From contig CM046876.1 in the NCBI GenBank assembly GCA_025667525.1, positions 484,054,557 through 484,118,556 of the forward strand: DNA of 64,000 nucleotides, given 5' to 3'. Source of the DNA: Glebionis coronaria (lineage: Eukaryota > Streptophyta > Magnoliopsida > Asterales > Asteraceae). The stretch's first letter is position 1, and every line of letters starts with the position of its first letter. The notes under the pieces were generated by a model, which saw only the letters and a list, made by a program, of their open reading frames with translations, was not told the DNA's origin and ran no database searches. This document shows positions 1 to 11,702 of the stretch, in pieces. Made by a program: the position numbers and the translations under genes.

Positions 1-339
1 AGTTCGTCAAACGAGTTTCAAGAATATATGAAAACTAATGAGGCTAATATGAGACGATTAGAGGGACAAATTGGTACTTTGAAAAACGACTTTTCCAACA
101 CGTTGAAAAATCAAAACACGAAAATTGAGCAAGGAAAAATCGACATTAAAAAGATGTTTTCGGCCATAATGAACAAGTCTTCGGGTGCGTCATTGAGTTC
201 ATTACCTAGTGACACCGTACCAAATCCGAAGGAACATGTCAAAGACGCCTCGTCTCGTGGAAAAAGTCGTATGATTACACTTGATAGATTTAAAGTTGTT
301 CCTTCTTCTCAACCATCCTACAACGCCTTCATGTTCTAA
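1..339 (+). pseudogene. gag C-terminal fragment, element 1
   Basis: Reading frame 1 is open from the first base of the window, so the ORF enters from the left. It encodes a polar, charged, helix-prone stretch ending in a linker with the phrase SLPSDTVPNPK. The same arrangement occurs in element 2 (55980-56300), where the corresponding phrase is SLPSNTIPNPK. The frame then jumps to frame 2 at about 280-505 and the reading is lost. It is the C-terminal tail of Athila gag, next to the protease. It is decayed and cannot make a normal Gag. Confidence 0.75.
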
Positions 340-499
340 AGTCGATGGGGTGAACGTGGTGACCAAGAAAAAGAGTGCACACCCTCGTGTACCTCAAATT
401 CCTTCCACGGTTCAAAAAGAGAGCTTTATCGACCTTACCAAAGTGACCCTTGAGGAAACTTGTGCTTCGATCCTTCTTAAAAAACCTAAAAGGCATATG

Positions 500-1078
500 C
501 CGTGAAGGGAAGAGGATCCGGGCCAATTTCTTTTACCTTGTATCTTTTCCGAGATTGATGGATGTTTAGCCCATGCCGATTTAGGTGCTAGCATCAATAT
601 CATGACTCATTCTCTTTGGAAATTGATGAAATTGACTAGTCTTACCCCCACGAACATGACAATCGAGCTAACAAATTGTACACCATTAAAACCAATTGGA
701 ATAGCCGAGGATGTTTATGTTAGAATTGGGAAGTTTGTTTTTCCCGCGGACATCGTTATTTCCAATTATGAGTGTAATCCAAAATGTCCCATTATTTTAG
801 GTTGACCCTTTTTATCGACGGCTCGAGCCGTTATCAACGTTCACGGTGGGAAATTAACTATGAAATATGGGGAGGATAAAATGGACTTTTTCGCGAGTAG
901 ATCCCAAGTTTCAAATGATCATTATAAAACCGAGGTTCCTAAAACCGATATTTCAAAATTTGATAATATCAAAGCTCATACTTTAGCGGAAAAAATGAGG
1001 CTAGATGCATGTTTTGAAAGAATGAAAATGAAGGGTTTAAAGATGAGGATTTTAACGATAAAGAATACGTTTACTTAA
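500..1078 (+). pseudogene. Athila-type aspartic protease remnant, element 1
   Basis: In frame 2 the motif DLGAS, the Athila form of the retroviral aspartic protease active site (D/S/T-G), is encoded at 578-592. It is followed by a fold closely parallel to the element 2 protease: MTHSLWKLMKL, then GIAEDVYVRIGK, then CPIILG. A TGA at 803-805 interrupts the frame directly after the ILG motif; the same frame then continues (PFLSTARAVINVHGGKL) to 1078. This protease would process Gag in the virus-like particle. The premature stop and upstream frame breaks make this copy non-functional. Confidence 0.75.
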
Positions 1079-1101
1079 TTCAAAAGGGTATTCGTAAACT
1101 T

Positions 1102-1668
1102 ATGGATGAAAAATCATTTTGGGATATATTCGGCGAAACAAGTGAACAACCAATTCCGAAGGGCGACGTTAGTGCCATCACGACAATGACTAATATGGAC
1201 TCGTCTTCACCACCTTCGAAGGACCACGTCTTTGAGGCTTTAACTTCTAATTCCATTGAAGTGTCTCCATTTCCTAGCCCAATATCCATTGAGGCTAAAG
1301 GTTTTATCGATATTGATCCTCTCGTCATTGAAAAGTCACCTAAGCATAGTCGATCGACTTGTAAGACCATGGTTGTGAGTGCTCACATTGACTCTTTCTT
1401 TGATGATGACGATGGTGATTTTGCCAAAATTGATCACGTGCTTAAAAACCCAAATGACATTTTTGAGGATTCTCCTAAAAAGACCTCTTTACATGGAAAG
1501 TACGATGATTATGAGTTTGATCCCGAGATTAAGGAAATTATCAAACGAGAGCTAGCTCTTTTGCCTCTACTACCACCTACGAGTGAGGTTGATTTTTCCT
1601 GTATCGAGGCCAAACTTGATGAGTTGGAACGTCTTATTTTCATAAACGAACCAACTCACGTGACCTAA
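1102..1668 (+). CDS. Acidic ORF of unknown function after the protease, element 1
   Basis: A 188-codon open frame rich in Asp, Glu, Ser and Pro, with a run of five aspartates near residue 100. I do not recognise a domain. It lies directly after the protease remnant where RT would be expected in an autonomous element, so it is either a decayed linker or a non-canonical coding segment of the family. Frame 1 differs from the protease frame (2). The equivalent linker of element 2 (57186-57548) is also acidic, which favours a diverged PR-RT linker. Expression is unproven. Confidence 0.4.
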   Translation: MDEKSFWDIFGETSEQPIPKGDVSAITTMTNMDSSSPPSKDHVFEALTSNSIEVSPFPSPISIEAKGFIDIDPLVIEKSPKHSRSTCKTMVVSAHIDSFFDDDDGDFAKIDHVLKNPNDIFEDSPKKTSLHGKYDDYEFDPEIKEIIKRELALLPLLPPTSEVDFSCIEAKLDELERLIFINEPTHVT

Positions 1669-1779
1669 AATCCCATTCTCGAGGAGTTACCTAATCAACA
1701 CTCCTCAAATGAGAATGACGTTTACCACATTCGCGAGGATCTAACTTATCAACGATCCTCATAAAAGAATGACGGTTTT

Positions 1780-2500
1780 GTGCTTGATCGTGATCTTTTC
1801 GACAGAGTTTATAAAATCCTCAATGAGGGAAACGACAAACCATGGTTTGACGAGCCTATCTATGATGAAGAAATCGAAGATATCGACGTTCATGAGGATG
1901 ACGAATATGTTAACCCCGAGGGGGCGGTGTTCTTTATTGATCAACGTTTTGAGAACTTATACAATCCACCACCACCTACCCGGACTTAAATGTGAGGATT
2001 TTGAGTGTGACTAATATTGAATTGGAAATACCAAATATTTTTGACATCATAAAATCGGGTTTTCATAAAGAGTTTTTAAAGGATGAAAAAGGAAAAGATT
2101 TTATAACTGATTTAAATAATTTTTCTACAAGTTTAACTCCGTCATCACCGCGTTTTATGAGTGCTACCACCTCGTCTACTCCTTTTGACGAGCGTAAGTG
2201 TGGATTTAGTGGGGGGAAACCCCTTATGTTTCTTCACACTTTTCCACCGAGGACGAGATATTCGATCCCAAAATCGTGATTAAAGGGAAATCTCGGTCTT
2301 CCACCGATGCAATAAATGGAAAATCTTTCTATTTGCTTGGTGCGAGTCTGCCTCGAGTAGCTCACTATGTTTCCCCACCAATTGTCCCACCCTTTTATTT
2401 CTCACCTCTTTTCTTCTACCCCATTGGGGTTCGTGTTGGAGTAGCGTTGTTTCATCTTTCATCCGAAAACGAAGACGCTATCTTTGACCCCGGTATATAG
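1780..2500 (+). pseudogene. Broken acidic/proline-rich coding remnant, element 1
   Basis: Three consecutive short open frames (1780-1989 frame 1, 1992-2279 frame 3, 2276-2500 frame 2) read like one protein interrupted by frame changes: an acidic segment, a Ser/Thr-rich segment, then a hydrophobic proline-rich stretch ending SENEDAIFDPGI before a TAG. I recall similar FDPGI-type tails in proteins annotated next to Athila elements in Asteraceae, but cannot verify this here. No catalytic motif is visible. Confidence 0.35.
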
Positions 2501-4360
2501 TTATCGGGTTTTTAAAAGTAATCCATGTACTTTTGGGACTTGTTTATCATGTAAGCCCCACCAAAAATGACCATACCATGATAATCCCTAAATGATCACA
2601 TTTATGGGGATTCGAGTCGAGTTTTTGGCTCGGTTATCTAAAATAAGGTGCCTCGCGGGGGATTCTCATGCTTATCCTTGTAAATATTATTGCTTTCTAA
2701 TTAGTGTAATGTGAGGGGACTTGTGCTCTTCCAACCTTTATTTCGTGGTTGTTTGTGATTGTGATTCATTAGGTTCATCGTCATCATTGAAGCCTCTCGT
2801 GTTCGTTTTTCATATCACTCGATCTTCAATCGTTGCCTTTGAAGATTCTGATATATGATGATATCCTTTTATGTTCTAACGATTATCTTATTATCATAAT
2901 TCATGAACGGCTATTGATTATTCGTTTTACCTTTTCCATGCTTGAGATTAAGCATTCAACGTTTCGTCTCTAGTATGGGGGTGTTTCACCCTTAGACTTG
3001 AAACACTGAGGACAATGTTTAGTTTTAGTATGGGGGTTAATAGATGCCTTACCTTGCTTACGTCATCACGCAATCCAAATTTCATCTTTTTGTTATCGTT
3101 TTATGCAAAATAAGCCTAAAAATGGCCAAATGTTAAAAAAAATTCTTGTTTTTCATAAGTGTTTAAGACATGAATGTAGGTTTTCTGATGGTGAGAATAA
3201 GAGTAATTTTGACTCGACCGTTCGTGTTGAGCACTTAGCTTCGATTCCTTAACTATATTAGGCTAAGTCTCTTAAATGACGACGAGAAATGATAGCGTTA
3301 ATTATAAGTTACTATGCTAAACGTAGAGTACTCGTATTCTTTCAAAAACTCATGTGTCCTAATTATTTGTTTATTCTCTCTACGCTTTTATGATAAATTG
3401 TTAATAAATATTGATTTTGCGGTTTAGTCTCTATTGTTGATTTCTAATTTATTTCAGTATCTTCCATGTAATTAAATTGGAAAAACATTAAGGTATCGCC
3501 AGCGTCACGGTTTTCAAGTATTGGCAACCCAAATAATCAAAGGCTTCCCCCAATAATAGTTTAAGTTCCTATTCACCTAAATTAAGCAAAAATTCGAAGC
3601 TCACAAGGCCAAAAAATCTATGCGAAAATTGAAAGTGGATGTCTTAAATCTTGAAGCCTTAAACATCCAAAATTCGCCTTAGCATGAGGATATACGTCAA
3701 GTCATGATAAACACCTCATGGCGAGGTTAAATAAAAGACAAGGGCAAGACCAAAGCCATAATAAACACTTCATGGCGAAGTTAAATAAAAGGTAGCGTTA
3801 AACCAATTCCAAATTGGTAATAAGTCTCATGTTCAAAACCGTTATAAAACCGTGTTTATCGATCCTTTTTGTTGACTTAATTTTTTGACATCGTTGTCTA
3901 TTAGGATGAATTATGAATTCGATGATTTTGGTTACACCGTTAAAACTCTATTTTTGGACCTAATCTCTATTCACGCATAAGTCAGTGATGTATCCTCGTG
4001 ATCATTAAGACAAAAATAAAATATAAGATATACACCTTAGGAATAAGGGAGTCTAAGTACGTGATTAGAGCATATGAGTAGTGTTAGCATTACTAACTTA
4101 TAATGACAATGATCTTGTTTCACGCTTAGCATGGAATTGGGTGAAAATCGAGGACGAAGAAATTATTTCTAACGAAGCATTCACGTGTTCTTATTCTATG
4201 TTCCTAAACGTCCCATTTTGCGATGAAAACAATTCATTATGTCTAAAACACATGTAGTAGTTTATTTAAATTCACGTTTCAATAAATTGTCATATAAAAA
4301 GGAATTTTGGAAGTGTTATGATACTTAATTCTAGCATCACGTGAGGACACGGAAATGGTT
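2501..4360 (+). other. Non-coding 3' region of element 1 with Athila-type purine motifs
   Basis: About 1.9 kb without a convincing ORF. Two AGTATGGGGG motifs occur at about 2974 and 3030, the second preceded by CTGAGGACAATGTTTAG. This pairing is typical of the region after pol in Athila/Tat elements. The copy of AGTATGGGGG at 4362 that adjoins the LTR is the real polypurine tract; the earlier ones are probably internal tract-like signals. The rest is AT-rich, with small repeats such as the ATAAACAC(C/T)TCATGGCGA phrase at about 3708 and 3760. Confidence 0.6.
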
Positions 4361-4373
4361 TAGTATGGGGGAG
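4361..4373 (+). promoter_or_regulatory. Polypurine tract of element 1
   Basis: TAGTATGGGGGAG immediately precedes the LTR start TGATGAGACT. The same tract and LTR start occur on the - strand at 63919-63931 in element 3. It would prime plus-strand DNA synthesis. Confidence 0.8.
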
Positions 4374-5210
4374 TGATGAGACTGCATTTATACATAGTCT
4401 CGTCATCCAAATCGGGCTTAAAACGCTTAAAACTATCATAAAATACCCTAAAATATGCTTGTGTTTGTTCATTGTGTATTTTAGGTACGGATATCGTGAA
4501 TTCAACAAAAGATCACAAGATTCAAGCAAAAATGAACTCGAGAAATGAAGCCGCACAAAGTACCGGACCCGAATAGTGATTTTCCAAAAATACCCTTAAA
4601 GTTTAAAGATTTGACAACTTTGGTCCCTCATCTTTGAAGAATTGGCAAAAAAGGTCCTTGGTGAAATCATCTTATGCAAGTTTAGTCCTTCAAAGTTCAA
4701 GACATTACAAGAATGGACTTTGAAGATAGCTAAAATTGCACATATGGTCCTTATTACAAAGTTACTTATGATTTGTGCCAAATTTGACAACAAGGGCAAA
4801 GTTGATACAAAGGGAAAAGTTGTTGGTTTTGACAAGACTTCATATAAAGATTATTTAGGAGTTCAGGGGGTATTGCTTCTAAAACCAAAACCCTTCCCAC
4901 CAATATCTTTCTGCCACCTCACTCTACTCCACCTCATCCCTCTATGTCACACCTTACCACCAATCACCTCTTGCAAAACCCACCACTCTCCACGTCTGAT
5001 TTCCACCAACCCAACTCCTAAACTCGTTTTATTTATTAATCCAGTTTTAAAATTAAGATTAATAAATAATATGGGCGCCTAACACTTTTTTATCCCCAAA
5101 ACCAAATCAAAAGCCCTACTGTTCATAACCTCTAACCCTAATCCACCTTAATATCGAATCTCATGAATTAGGCTCCCTACTCGTCCAGATTCAAGATTGA
5201 GCGTCCCCTA
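4374..5210 (+). repeat. 3' LTR of element 1, first part (split by element A)
   Basis: The LTR starts TGATGAGACTGC at 4374, directly after the purine tract. Its first hundred bases match, with divergence, the reverse complement of 63918 leftwards (element 3). At 5210 it is interrupted by element A, whose 5-bp target copy CCCTA is at 5206-5210. The LTR resumes at 17493. Short ORFs here are LTR noise. Confidence 0.85.
5206..5210 (+). repeat. Target-site duplication of element A, left copy
   Basis: CCCTA here and at 17488-17492 flank the TG...CA ends of element A. A 5-bp duplication is the normal product of Ty3/gypsy integration. Confidence 0.9.
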
Positions 5211-8200
5211 TGTGACAATCTAACATTTTCAGGTAGTGAATTATTTTCTCGTATAATATTTTGAAACTTATTTTTGTGTTGGTTGATGAACTCACAATTT
5301 ACGGATTTAAATTTGGGCTTATGTGCATAATTTAGCGTCCTTTACGACAAAACCGGAAACCTTAGGATTACGTATTTACGTTTTTGAACTCCGTTTTTTA
5401 TGAGACAATTTTTATTAGATTTGTTTTGTGCCGTTGATTCATAATTTATAAAAACGTTTTTCGTAAAACGACTCGAGGGCACGCAAATCGAGGAAACTAG
5501 AATCGAGGAATACCCGTAAATTAGCGGGATGGGATAAAACTAATTTATCCCACCCCACTAAAAGGGACGACCAAACTAGGGACACCACATCCCTTGATGT
5601 GGCATCCTTACACTCTACAAGTTAACACTTGTAACATTAGCTTCAATATGAAGCTACTCATATCCCACTAACCACAAAACCAACTAGCTAAACCATTTGC
5701 TTCCATTTCTCTCATGCAAACAACTCAAAATCCTCTCATCCCACTCCCCATTGCCGTCCTACTCCACCACCATACACCACCATTTGATCTTTTCTAGCCA
5801 CAAGATACATGTTATCTAGCCATATTATAGAGAAACCTTGAAGCCTTGATTGATTGGTGGCCATTTTAACAACAAAGGAGGTGATTTGCTTGTGTCCTAG
5901 GGCTAATTTCTCAACAAACTATTTTGGTGATTGATGATCTTGGAGATATATTTGGTGTTCATCAAGTTGTTGTCTTCCAAAAACAAGATATAATCTTGGT
6001 TGGTAAAGAAGATCATCCTTTCTATTTCTCTTGTTATTTTTGTAAAGATCAAATGTATTTTCTTTCTTATTGTATATGTATATGATGAATATATGATGAT
6101 AAAAATGTTGTGTGGGGATCAAGTGTTGATAAATATGCTTAAAAAGATGAATAACCATAAGAAACAATGATAAAATCATGCTTAAGTTGTTGGCTGTATA
6201 AAAACAGTAAGTAACCAAGACTTAAACTGATAAAATTGCATGGTGGAATCCATTTAAAGTAAGTATAAGATGTCATACACATGTGAGAGTTGGTCATGCA
6301 ATGGAATCATCAAAATGAGTGAGATATGATCAAAACAAGATGAGTGTGCTAATCTGAATAGTTTGTTTTGTAGGGACTGTTAAGGATAGTTAGACATAGA
6401 ATAAGCAGTAGCTATAACTAACTTAATTGTAGCACATAATATGAAGTTCATGCCATACAAAAATGAGCTTCTAACTCATTGTATAACTCTAGATATGATA
6501 AAAATGGTGAAGATGAAATTAAAAATCAGATTTTGAAGAATTAATGTTTAATACTATTATATAAGCACTCAAATTATATAGTATAAAATGTGAAATTAAA
6601 ACCCACTAACTTATGAATTTCATTTATATAAATATGTATAAGGTTAAATAAATGGACAATTTATAGAAATGGTAGTTGAATAATATTTATAAGTTAAAAA
6701 CTATAAACATGATTTTTACGACTTTTTCGGCTATTACCGTAAAATTAACGTTTTTCGCCAATTAAAACTTAGACGATCAAACCCGTCTATGTAAAGTTTT
6801 TAAAAGTCATATACTGATATATAAGTATCTAATACAAGTAAAAACCAATAAAAACCCGAACTATAGGACATACAGACATTAACGAGCTAAGTTAGCATAT
6901 TGGACTAATAATTTAACTAAATAAGTTAAACACTTATAAAAATTACTTATTGGGCTTAACCCATTTGGGCCCAACATGTAAAGTGTAAATACTGATAATA
7001 CAAGTATAAAATGGACTAATACAAGTTAAAGAACTTATAATAAGCTTATTGGACTTAAAATATGTAAATAGGTAAAACTAGTAAACTAATATAAAAGTTA
7101 CCAATACATAAACACTAAAATGAGTAAATAAGAATATATAAACCCACTTGATCATCATCATATGTACAAAATCATCATATGTATATTTGTTATTTTGATA
7201 AAGTCATTTGGACAAAAGTATAAGACCGATTATTATTTATATAGGTTTCCGTGACCGAAGCACGCCCGTAGCCGATAATCCGCCTTTCATTATCAACGTG
7301 AGTTCATAGCCTCGCACTCTTTTAAATGTTTTATAAAATGATTTGTAAACCCGCGAGGGAGATAACATGCTAGTTTTTGATAAAAATAGGACACAAGTAG
7401 TCCCGATGGTATGCTTAATGATATGGACCCGAATGATGCTATGACCCTATAAACGAGATAAAAAGGATTATTAGTAGTTAGGTTATGTCACTCAAAGTCC
7501 CATTAGCATAAATTGTGAACTACCAGGATTTGGTATACGCTTATGCCTATGATAGTACTATTTGGGGACGATCACCCCAGTTCGCGCCTTGACGGTTGAT
7601 CCCCGTCGTACCACATTGATTGGTAAGCGAATTTATGTATGAGAAGATTTACATAGCGTGCTTTTTGTGACGACACGCTAACTTAGATGGGCAAATTGTT
7701 TGTCGGGTTCGCGGCCCGTTGTTTGTGATAGTAAGGTAACAATGTCATGCGGCTAATAATAATCTTAAAATGTATTTCAATACAATACGATAACGACGCC
7801 AATAACGATAATAATATTACCTATAGTGGTAATATTGAGGCTACGGTCTCATGGACGGTTTAAGATGTATGCTTGATTTATATATTGCCTGACTAGCAAT
7901 ACGAGGACTTACTTCTGATATTATACTTGTGTTCTGATTTCAACGATTGTTTTATATAACGGTTTTATTAAACTCTATGAATTCACTCGGCATTCGCTGA
8001 TATGATTTTTGCATGTTTTTATCTCAGGTGCTTGAAGGTAATCCGGATGGAGATCGACTCTGATGGCCCACATAATATTAAAAATGTTCATTCGATCTAT
8101 GTTTTGTAAACTTAATGACCTGTATAATTTGGGACCTGTTGTACACTTTAAAACTTTTTATCGAATGAATGTATATTGAACCTTGTACAACCATTTTTAT

Positions 8201-8289
8201 GTGTTGTCTATGATTGGAGTTATTGTGCTATCACGTAACACTCTAAAAGACCCTTCCGCTGTACCGATACGAAATTTGAGAGTGTTACA
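5211..8289 (+). repeat. 5' LTR of element A
   Basis: 3079 bp, from TGTGACAATC to TGTTACA, matching 14411-17487 throughout with scattered substitutions. AT-rich. ORFs inside are short and not conserved between the LTRs except as shadows, so no gene is called. Confidence 0.9.
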
Positions 8290-8292
8290 GTT

Positions 8293-8304
8293 TGGTATCA
8301 GATC
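8293..8304 (+). promoter_or_regulatory. Primer binding site of element A (initiator tRNA-Met type)
   Basis: TGGTATCAGATC begins three bases after the LTR end. It matches TGGTATCAGAGC, the complement of the 3' end of plant initiator tRNA-Met, except for one base. Confidence 0.75.
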
Positions 8305-8577
8305 TCTCGTTATATAGAATAAAAGATTTTAAAAACCAAGGTTTTGAACAAAACTTTTCAAAATCTTTTAACTATGAACATTTGAGAAAATATTTGAAAA
8401 ATCTTTTGACTATAACGGTGTCAAAGATCTCTGACGTTACCAACAAGTCCTATTGAGAAGATATATATTTTGATATATATAATTTAATTTATATATATGT
8501 ATATATCGTGATTTTAGTATGTAATTGTTTAATAAGTATGTTATCCTAATACGAGATATATATAAATGCAGATTGTT

Positions 8578-9575
8578 ATGGCTGACCCTAATATTCCTGT
8601 AGAGAACCATGCTATTCCCGAACCTAATGTAGATGATGATCCTTATTTAGATTTAGTAGATTATGATATGGATGATGAGGAGGAACCATTTTAGGATCCC
8701 GAGCCCGAGATAGGACTAGGAGATCAGATTGCCCCTCAGGTTGATATGGTAGAGAATGAGATTGATAATGTTGATATTGAGAATGATGATGAGATTGGGA
8801 TAGATAATTTAGATGATGTGATTGACGACGAGGATGTCGAGGAGGATATAGTATAGACGATGAGGTTGATGATGATGAGGAAGCCGAGCTTATTTACCCT
8901 TATGATGTTCCAGAGGGAGAGCCCTTACCCCCACCAGTTTATTTGTCTGATTCTGAGGTTGAGCTACCTAGGGATGAAATGTCTGAATCGTCTGAATCTG
9001 ATTCTGAATCAGAGGAGGATGAGGATGATAATGCACCTGACGGTACTGATGGTATTGCTACTCGTAGACGTGTGATAGGATAGTCGTCTAGTGCTCGAGA
9101 GGCTACTCATATTGATGGTCTTGCACCATGGGCCTTGAGACGTGATCTAGATGCTTCCCGTGTTAAGAGTAGTATGACAGAGATTGGATTAGGTGTTGTT
9201 CAGACTCATGTTGCTTATTTGGAGTCGAAGACTAAGGTTGGTGAGAAATAGCGGGAATTGCTTAGTTCGGATTTGACTGATGTAGAGCGTGGTTTGAATG
9301 AGGCTTTTAGGAGGTTATCGGTGTTAGAAAGTGGTGAGTTTGCTGCTATAAAGAAAAAGGTGAATTCTATGGAGATTCAGTTGAATGTATCTCGTACGAT
9401 GCGTGAGAAGGCTGAGAAGGAGTTGAATATATCAGTGGGTTGGAATAGTAGATTTTATGCTGACATGGTTGAAAGAGGAGTGATCCGTAAGCGTCTAGCT
9501 GAAGATGTGTCTAGTGATCGTCCGACAAAGATACAGAAGACGATGGATGATGGACCATCTGGCGGTTCTCAGTAG
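8578..9575 (+). pseudogene. Extra acidic/coiled-coil ORF upstream of gag, element A
   Basis: Starting at ATG 8578, about 330 codons encode a strongly acidic first half (runs of Asp/Glu, then Ser-Glu-rich) and a lysine/glutamate-rich helical second half suggestive of a coiled coil, ending at TAG 9573. The reading is frame 1 to about 8855, then frame 3. Premature TAGs at 8692, 9081 and 9249 and one frameshift near 8850 break it. It is separate from gag, which starts at 9866. I recognise no domain. Extra ORFs are known in some plant LTR retrotransposons, but I cannot assign this one. Its composition is clearly protein-like rather than random. Confidence 0.55.
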
Positions 9576-9865
9576 ACCAGTCTGTGTTTAGTAGTGACCT
9601 TTGTATCTTTTGTACTTTTGTAGCTTTGACTAAACCGACTTGTTAGTCGTAGACCTGGCACAAATTTTGAGTATGTATAGTGCTAGAACTTTGATATGGG
9701 ATGTAACTAAGACAATGCTTTTGTTTCAAATCCAATGAAATATGTATCTTGTCTTGAATTCCATATTGTGCCTTATTTGTATCTTGATTATGAATTCAAT
9801 CCCTATTATATGAATCCTTTGTTGGGTGAATGCTTAATACTTTGAAATTGTGAAATTATAGAACT
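9576..9865 (+). other. Spacer between extra ORF and gag, element A
   Basis: About 290 bases, AT-rich, without an ORF. It separates the upstream ORF from the gag start, so gag translation would need re-initiation, splicing or a separate transcript. Confidence 0.5.
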
Positions 9866-10960
9866 ATGCCGCCCAAGAAAGCTGTGACTGAGGATGATGT
9901 ACGTAGGATTATTATGGAGCAAGTTACCGCATCTATGACTGAATTTATGGCAAATGCTAGAAATGGAGCTGGCGGTAGTGGAGCTGGCGGTAGTGGAGCT
10001 GGCGGTAGTGGAGCTAGCGGTAGTGGAATTGGTGGTACTAATGTGAATTTGAATGCTAATAATGTGAATGCTAATGCTGGAGGAAATATAGGAGGACTTG
10101 GAACTAATGCACCTGAAGTTGGTGGCTGTACTTATGTGACGTTCATGAAGTGTGAACCTCTACCTTTTAATGGAACTGAAGGTGATGTAGGATTAAGCCA
10201 GTAGATTGAGAAGATTGAGTCAGTGTTTCGGATTAGTAAGTGTAAGGAGGAAGATAAGGTGACTTTTGCCATGGCTACTCTTAAAGGTCGTGCGTTGACT
10301 TGGTGGAACGGGAGAATTGCTTTCATGGGTATTGATGATGCTAATGCTACCCCTTGGGCTGAAATTAAGAAGTGTATAACTTTGGAATTCTGTCCCCGTA
10401 GTGTGATCATTAGGTTAGAACAAGAGTTGATTCATCTGAGAATGAAAGGTGTGGACATTGATAGTTACACAAACCGATTCCATGAGTTGGCCTTGCTATG
10501 TCCTCGATTGGTAGAACCCGAAGAGATCCGAATTGAACAATATATTAAAGGGTTGACCAAGAATATCCAGGGGGACGTGACATCATCTAAACCACTGACC
10601 ATTGATGATGTTGTTCGAATGGCTTACCAACTCATTGGACAGATAGTTCAGGATAGGGAAGATGAAGCCCGTGTTGGTGAGAAAAGAAAGGGTGATGGTG
10701 ATAGTGTAGATAGAGGTGATAATAGGAAGAATTTCAATCGCCGTCAGAACCAGAGAAAGGGGAATGCAAATGCTCTTACCAACAACACACCGCTCAACGA
10801 TGATAGATGTCCTAAGTGTGGCAACAAGAGGCATGCGGCGACTGCTGGAAGTGCTGAAATTGCGGAAAGCTTGGACACAAGGTTGAAAGGTGTAAAAAGG
10901 GAACCATTTGCTTCAACTGTAATGAAGAAGGTCATAGGAAATCGGAATGCCCCAAGTTGA
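9866..10960 (+). pseudogene. gag (capsid and nucleocapsid), element A
   Basis: ATG 9866 opens an N-terminal region with four GAGGSG-like repeats (about 9964-10035), then the retrotransposon Gag core after an in-frame TAG at 10202-10204: the ALTWWNG motif, FCPRSVIIRLEQELIHL, then IDSYTNRFHELA. The C-terminus has a basic stretch and the start of a CCHC knuckle (CPKCGNKRHA). Near 10840 the frame slips from 2 to 1, and further knuckle motifs (CGKLGHKVERC and CFNCNEEGHRKSEC) are read at about 10859-10955 in the pol frame. Gag forms the particle and binds element RNA. The stop and the slip make this copy defective. Confidence 0.8.
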
Positions 10961-11690
10961 AAGCGATTGTACCTGGAAGAAACCCCCAGGGTGGTGTCTA
11001 TCAACTTGGAACAATTGAGGTGAAGAAAGAGGATCTAAATGTCGTTACCGGTACGTTTTTACTCAACAATCATTATGATGTTGCTTTATTTGATTCGGGT
11101 GCTGATAGGAGCTTTGTATCCACTAAATTTAGTACCCTTATTGACATTGAACCTGTTGAGATAAATACCAGTTACGAGGTGGAATTGGCTGATGGCAAAT
11201 TAGTGAAAACTAATAAGCTATTAGAAGGATGCTCTCTAAATTTCTTGAACTATTCATTTCCGATTGATTTGATGTTGATAGAATTAGGTAGTTTTGATAT
11301 TATTATTGGTATGGATTGGTTGTCGTTGAATAATGCTACTATTTTATATGGAGAGAAGAAGGTTAAGATTCCTCTTAGGAATAGAACGTTAGTAATTGAT
11401 GGTAATCGAGGTGAATCCCGTTTGAAAATCGTTTCATGTATTAAAGTCCAAAAGTACATCAGGAACGGTTGTGAGTTATTCTTAGCTCAAGTGACCGGGA
11501 ATGAGTCTAGGGAGAAACGATTGGAAGATGTACCTATTATTTGTGAATTTCCTGAGGTATTTCCTAAAGATTTACCTGGACTTCCACCGATAAGGCAAGT
11601 AGAGTTTCGAATCGATTTAATTCCTGGTGTTGCACCGGTGGCACGTGCGCCTTACCGATTGGCCCCTTCTGAATTAAGGAGTTATCTGAG
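10957..11690 (+). pseudogene. Aspartic protease (PR) and start of RT, element A
   Basis: Frame 1. The active-site motif DSGA is at residues 46-49 of the open frame (codon 11092), and the second conserved segment FDIIIGMDWLS follows, as in plant gypsy proteases. After a spacer the phrase FPEVFPKDLPGLPPIRQVEFRIDLIPG marks the entry to RT. A one-base loss near 11680 moves the reading to frame 3. PR cleaves the Gag-Pol polyprotein. Active-site residues are intact but the frame is broken downstream. Confidence 0.8.
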
Positions 11691-11702
11691 CAACTTAAGG
11701 AG

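Larger units (their letters stand above)
1..4373 (+). mobile_element. Athila-like element 1, 3' internal region (5' part outside window)
   Basis: This is the tail of a Ty3/gypsy Athila-like retrotransposon. In order it holds the end of gag, an aspartic protease remnant, weak acidic reading frames of unknown role, about 1.9 kb of non-coding DNA, a purine tract, and the start of the 3' LTR at 4374. The gag and protease parts resemble those of element 2 (54846-57289) by eye. No reverse transcriptase, RNase H or integrase motif is seen between protease and LTR, so this copy looks like a non-autonomous derivative depending on a full relative. RT could instead lie upstream only if the gene order were unusual. 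Confidence 0.8.

Noticed and set aside
4642..5082. 146-codon ORF in the element 1 LTR
   Set aside because: No domain, lies within an LTR, and its neighbour LTR (element 3) shows no matching ORF.
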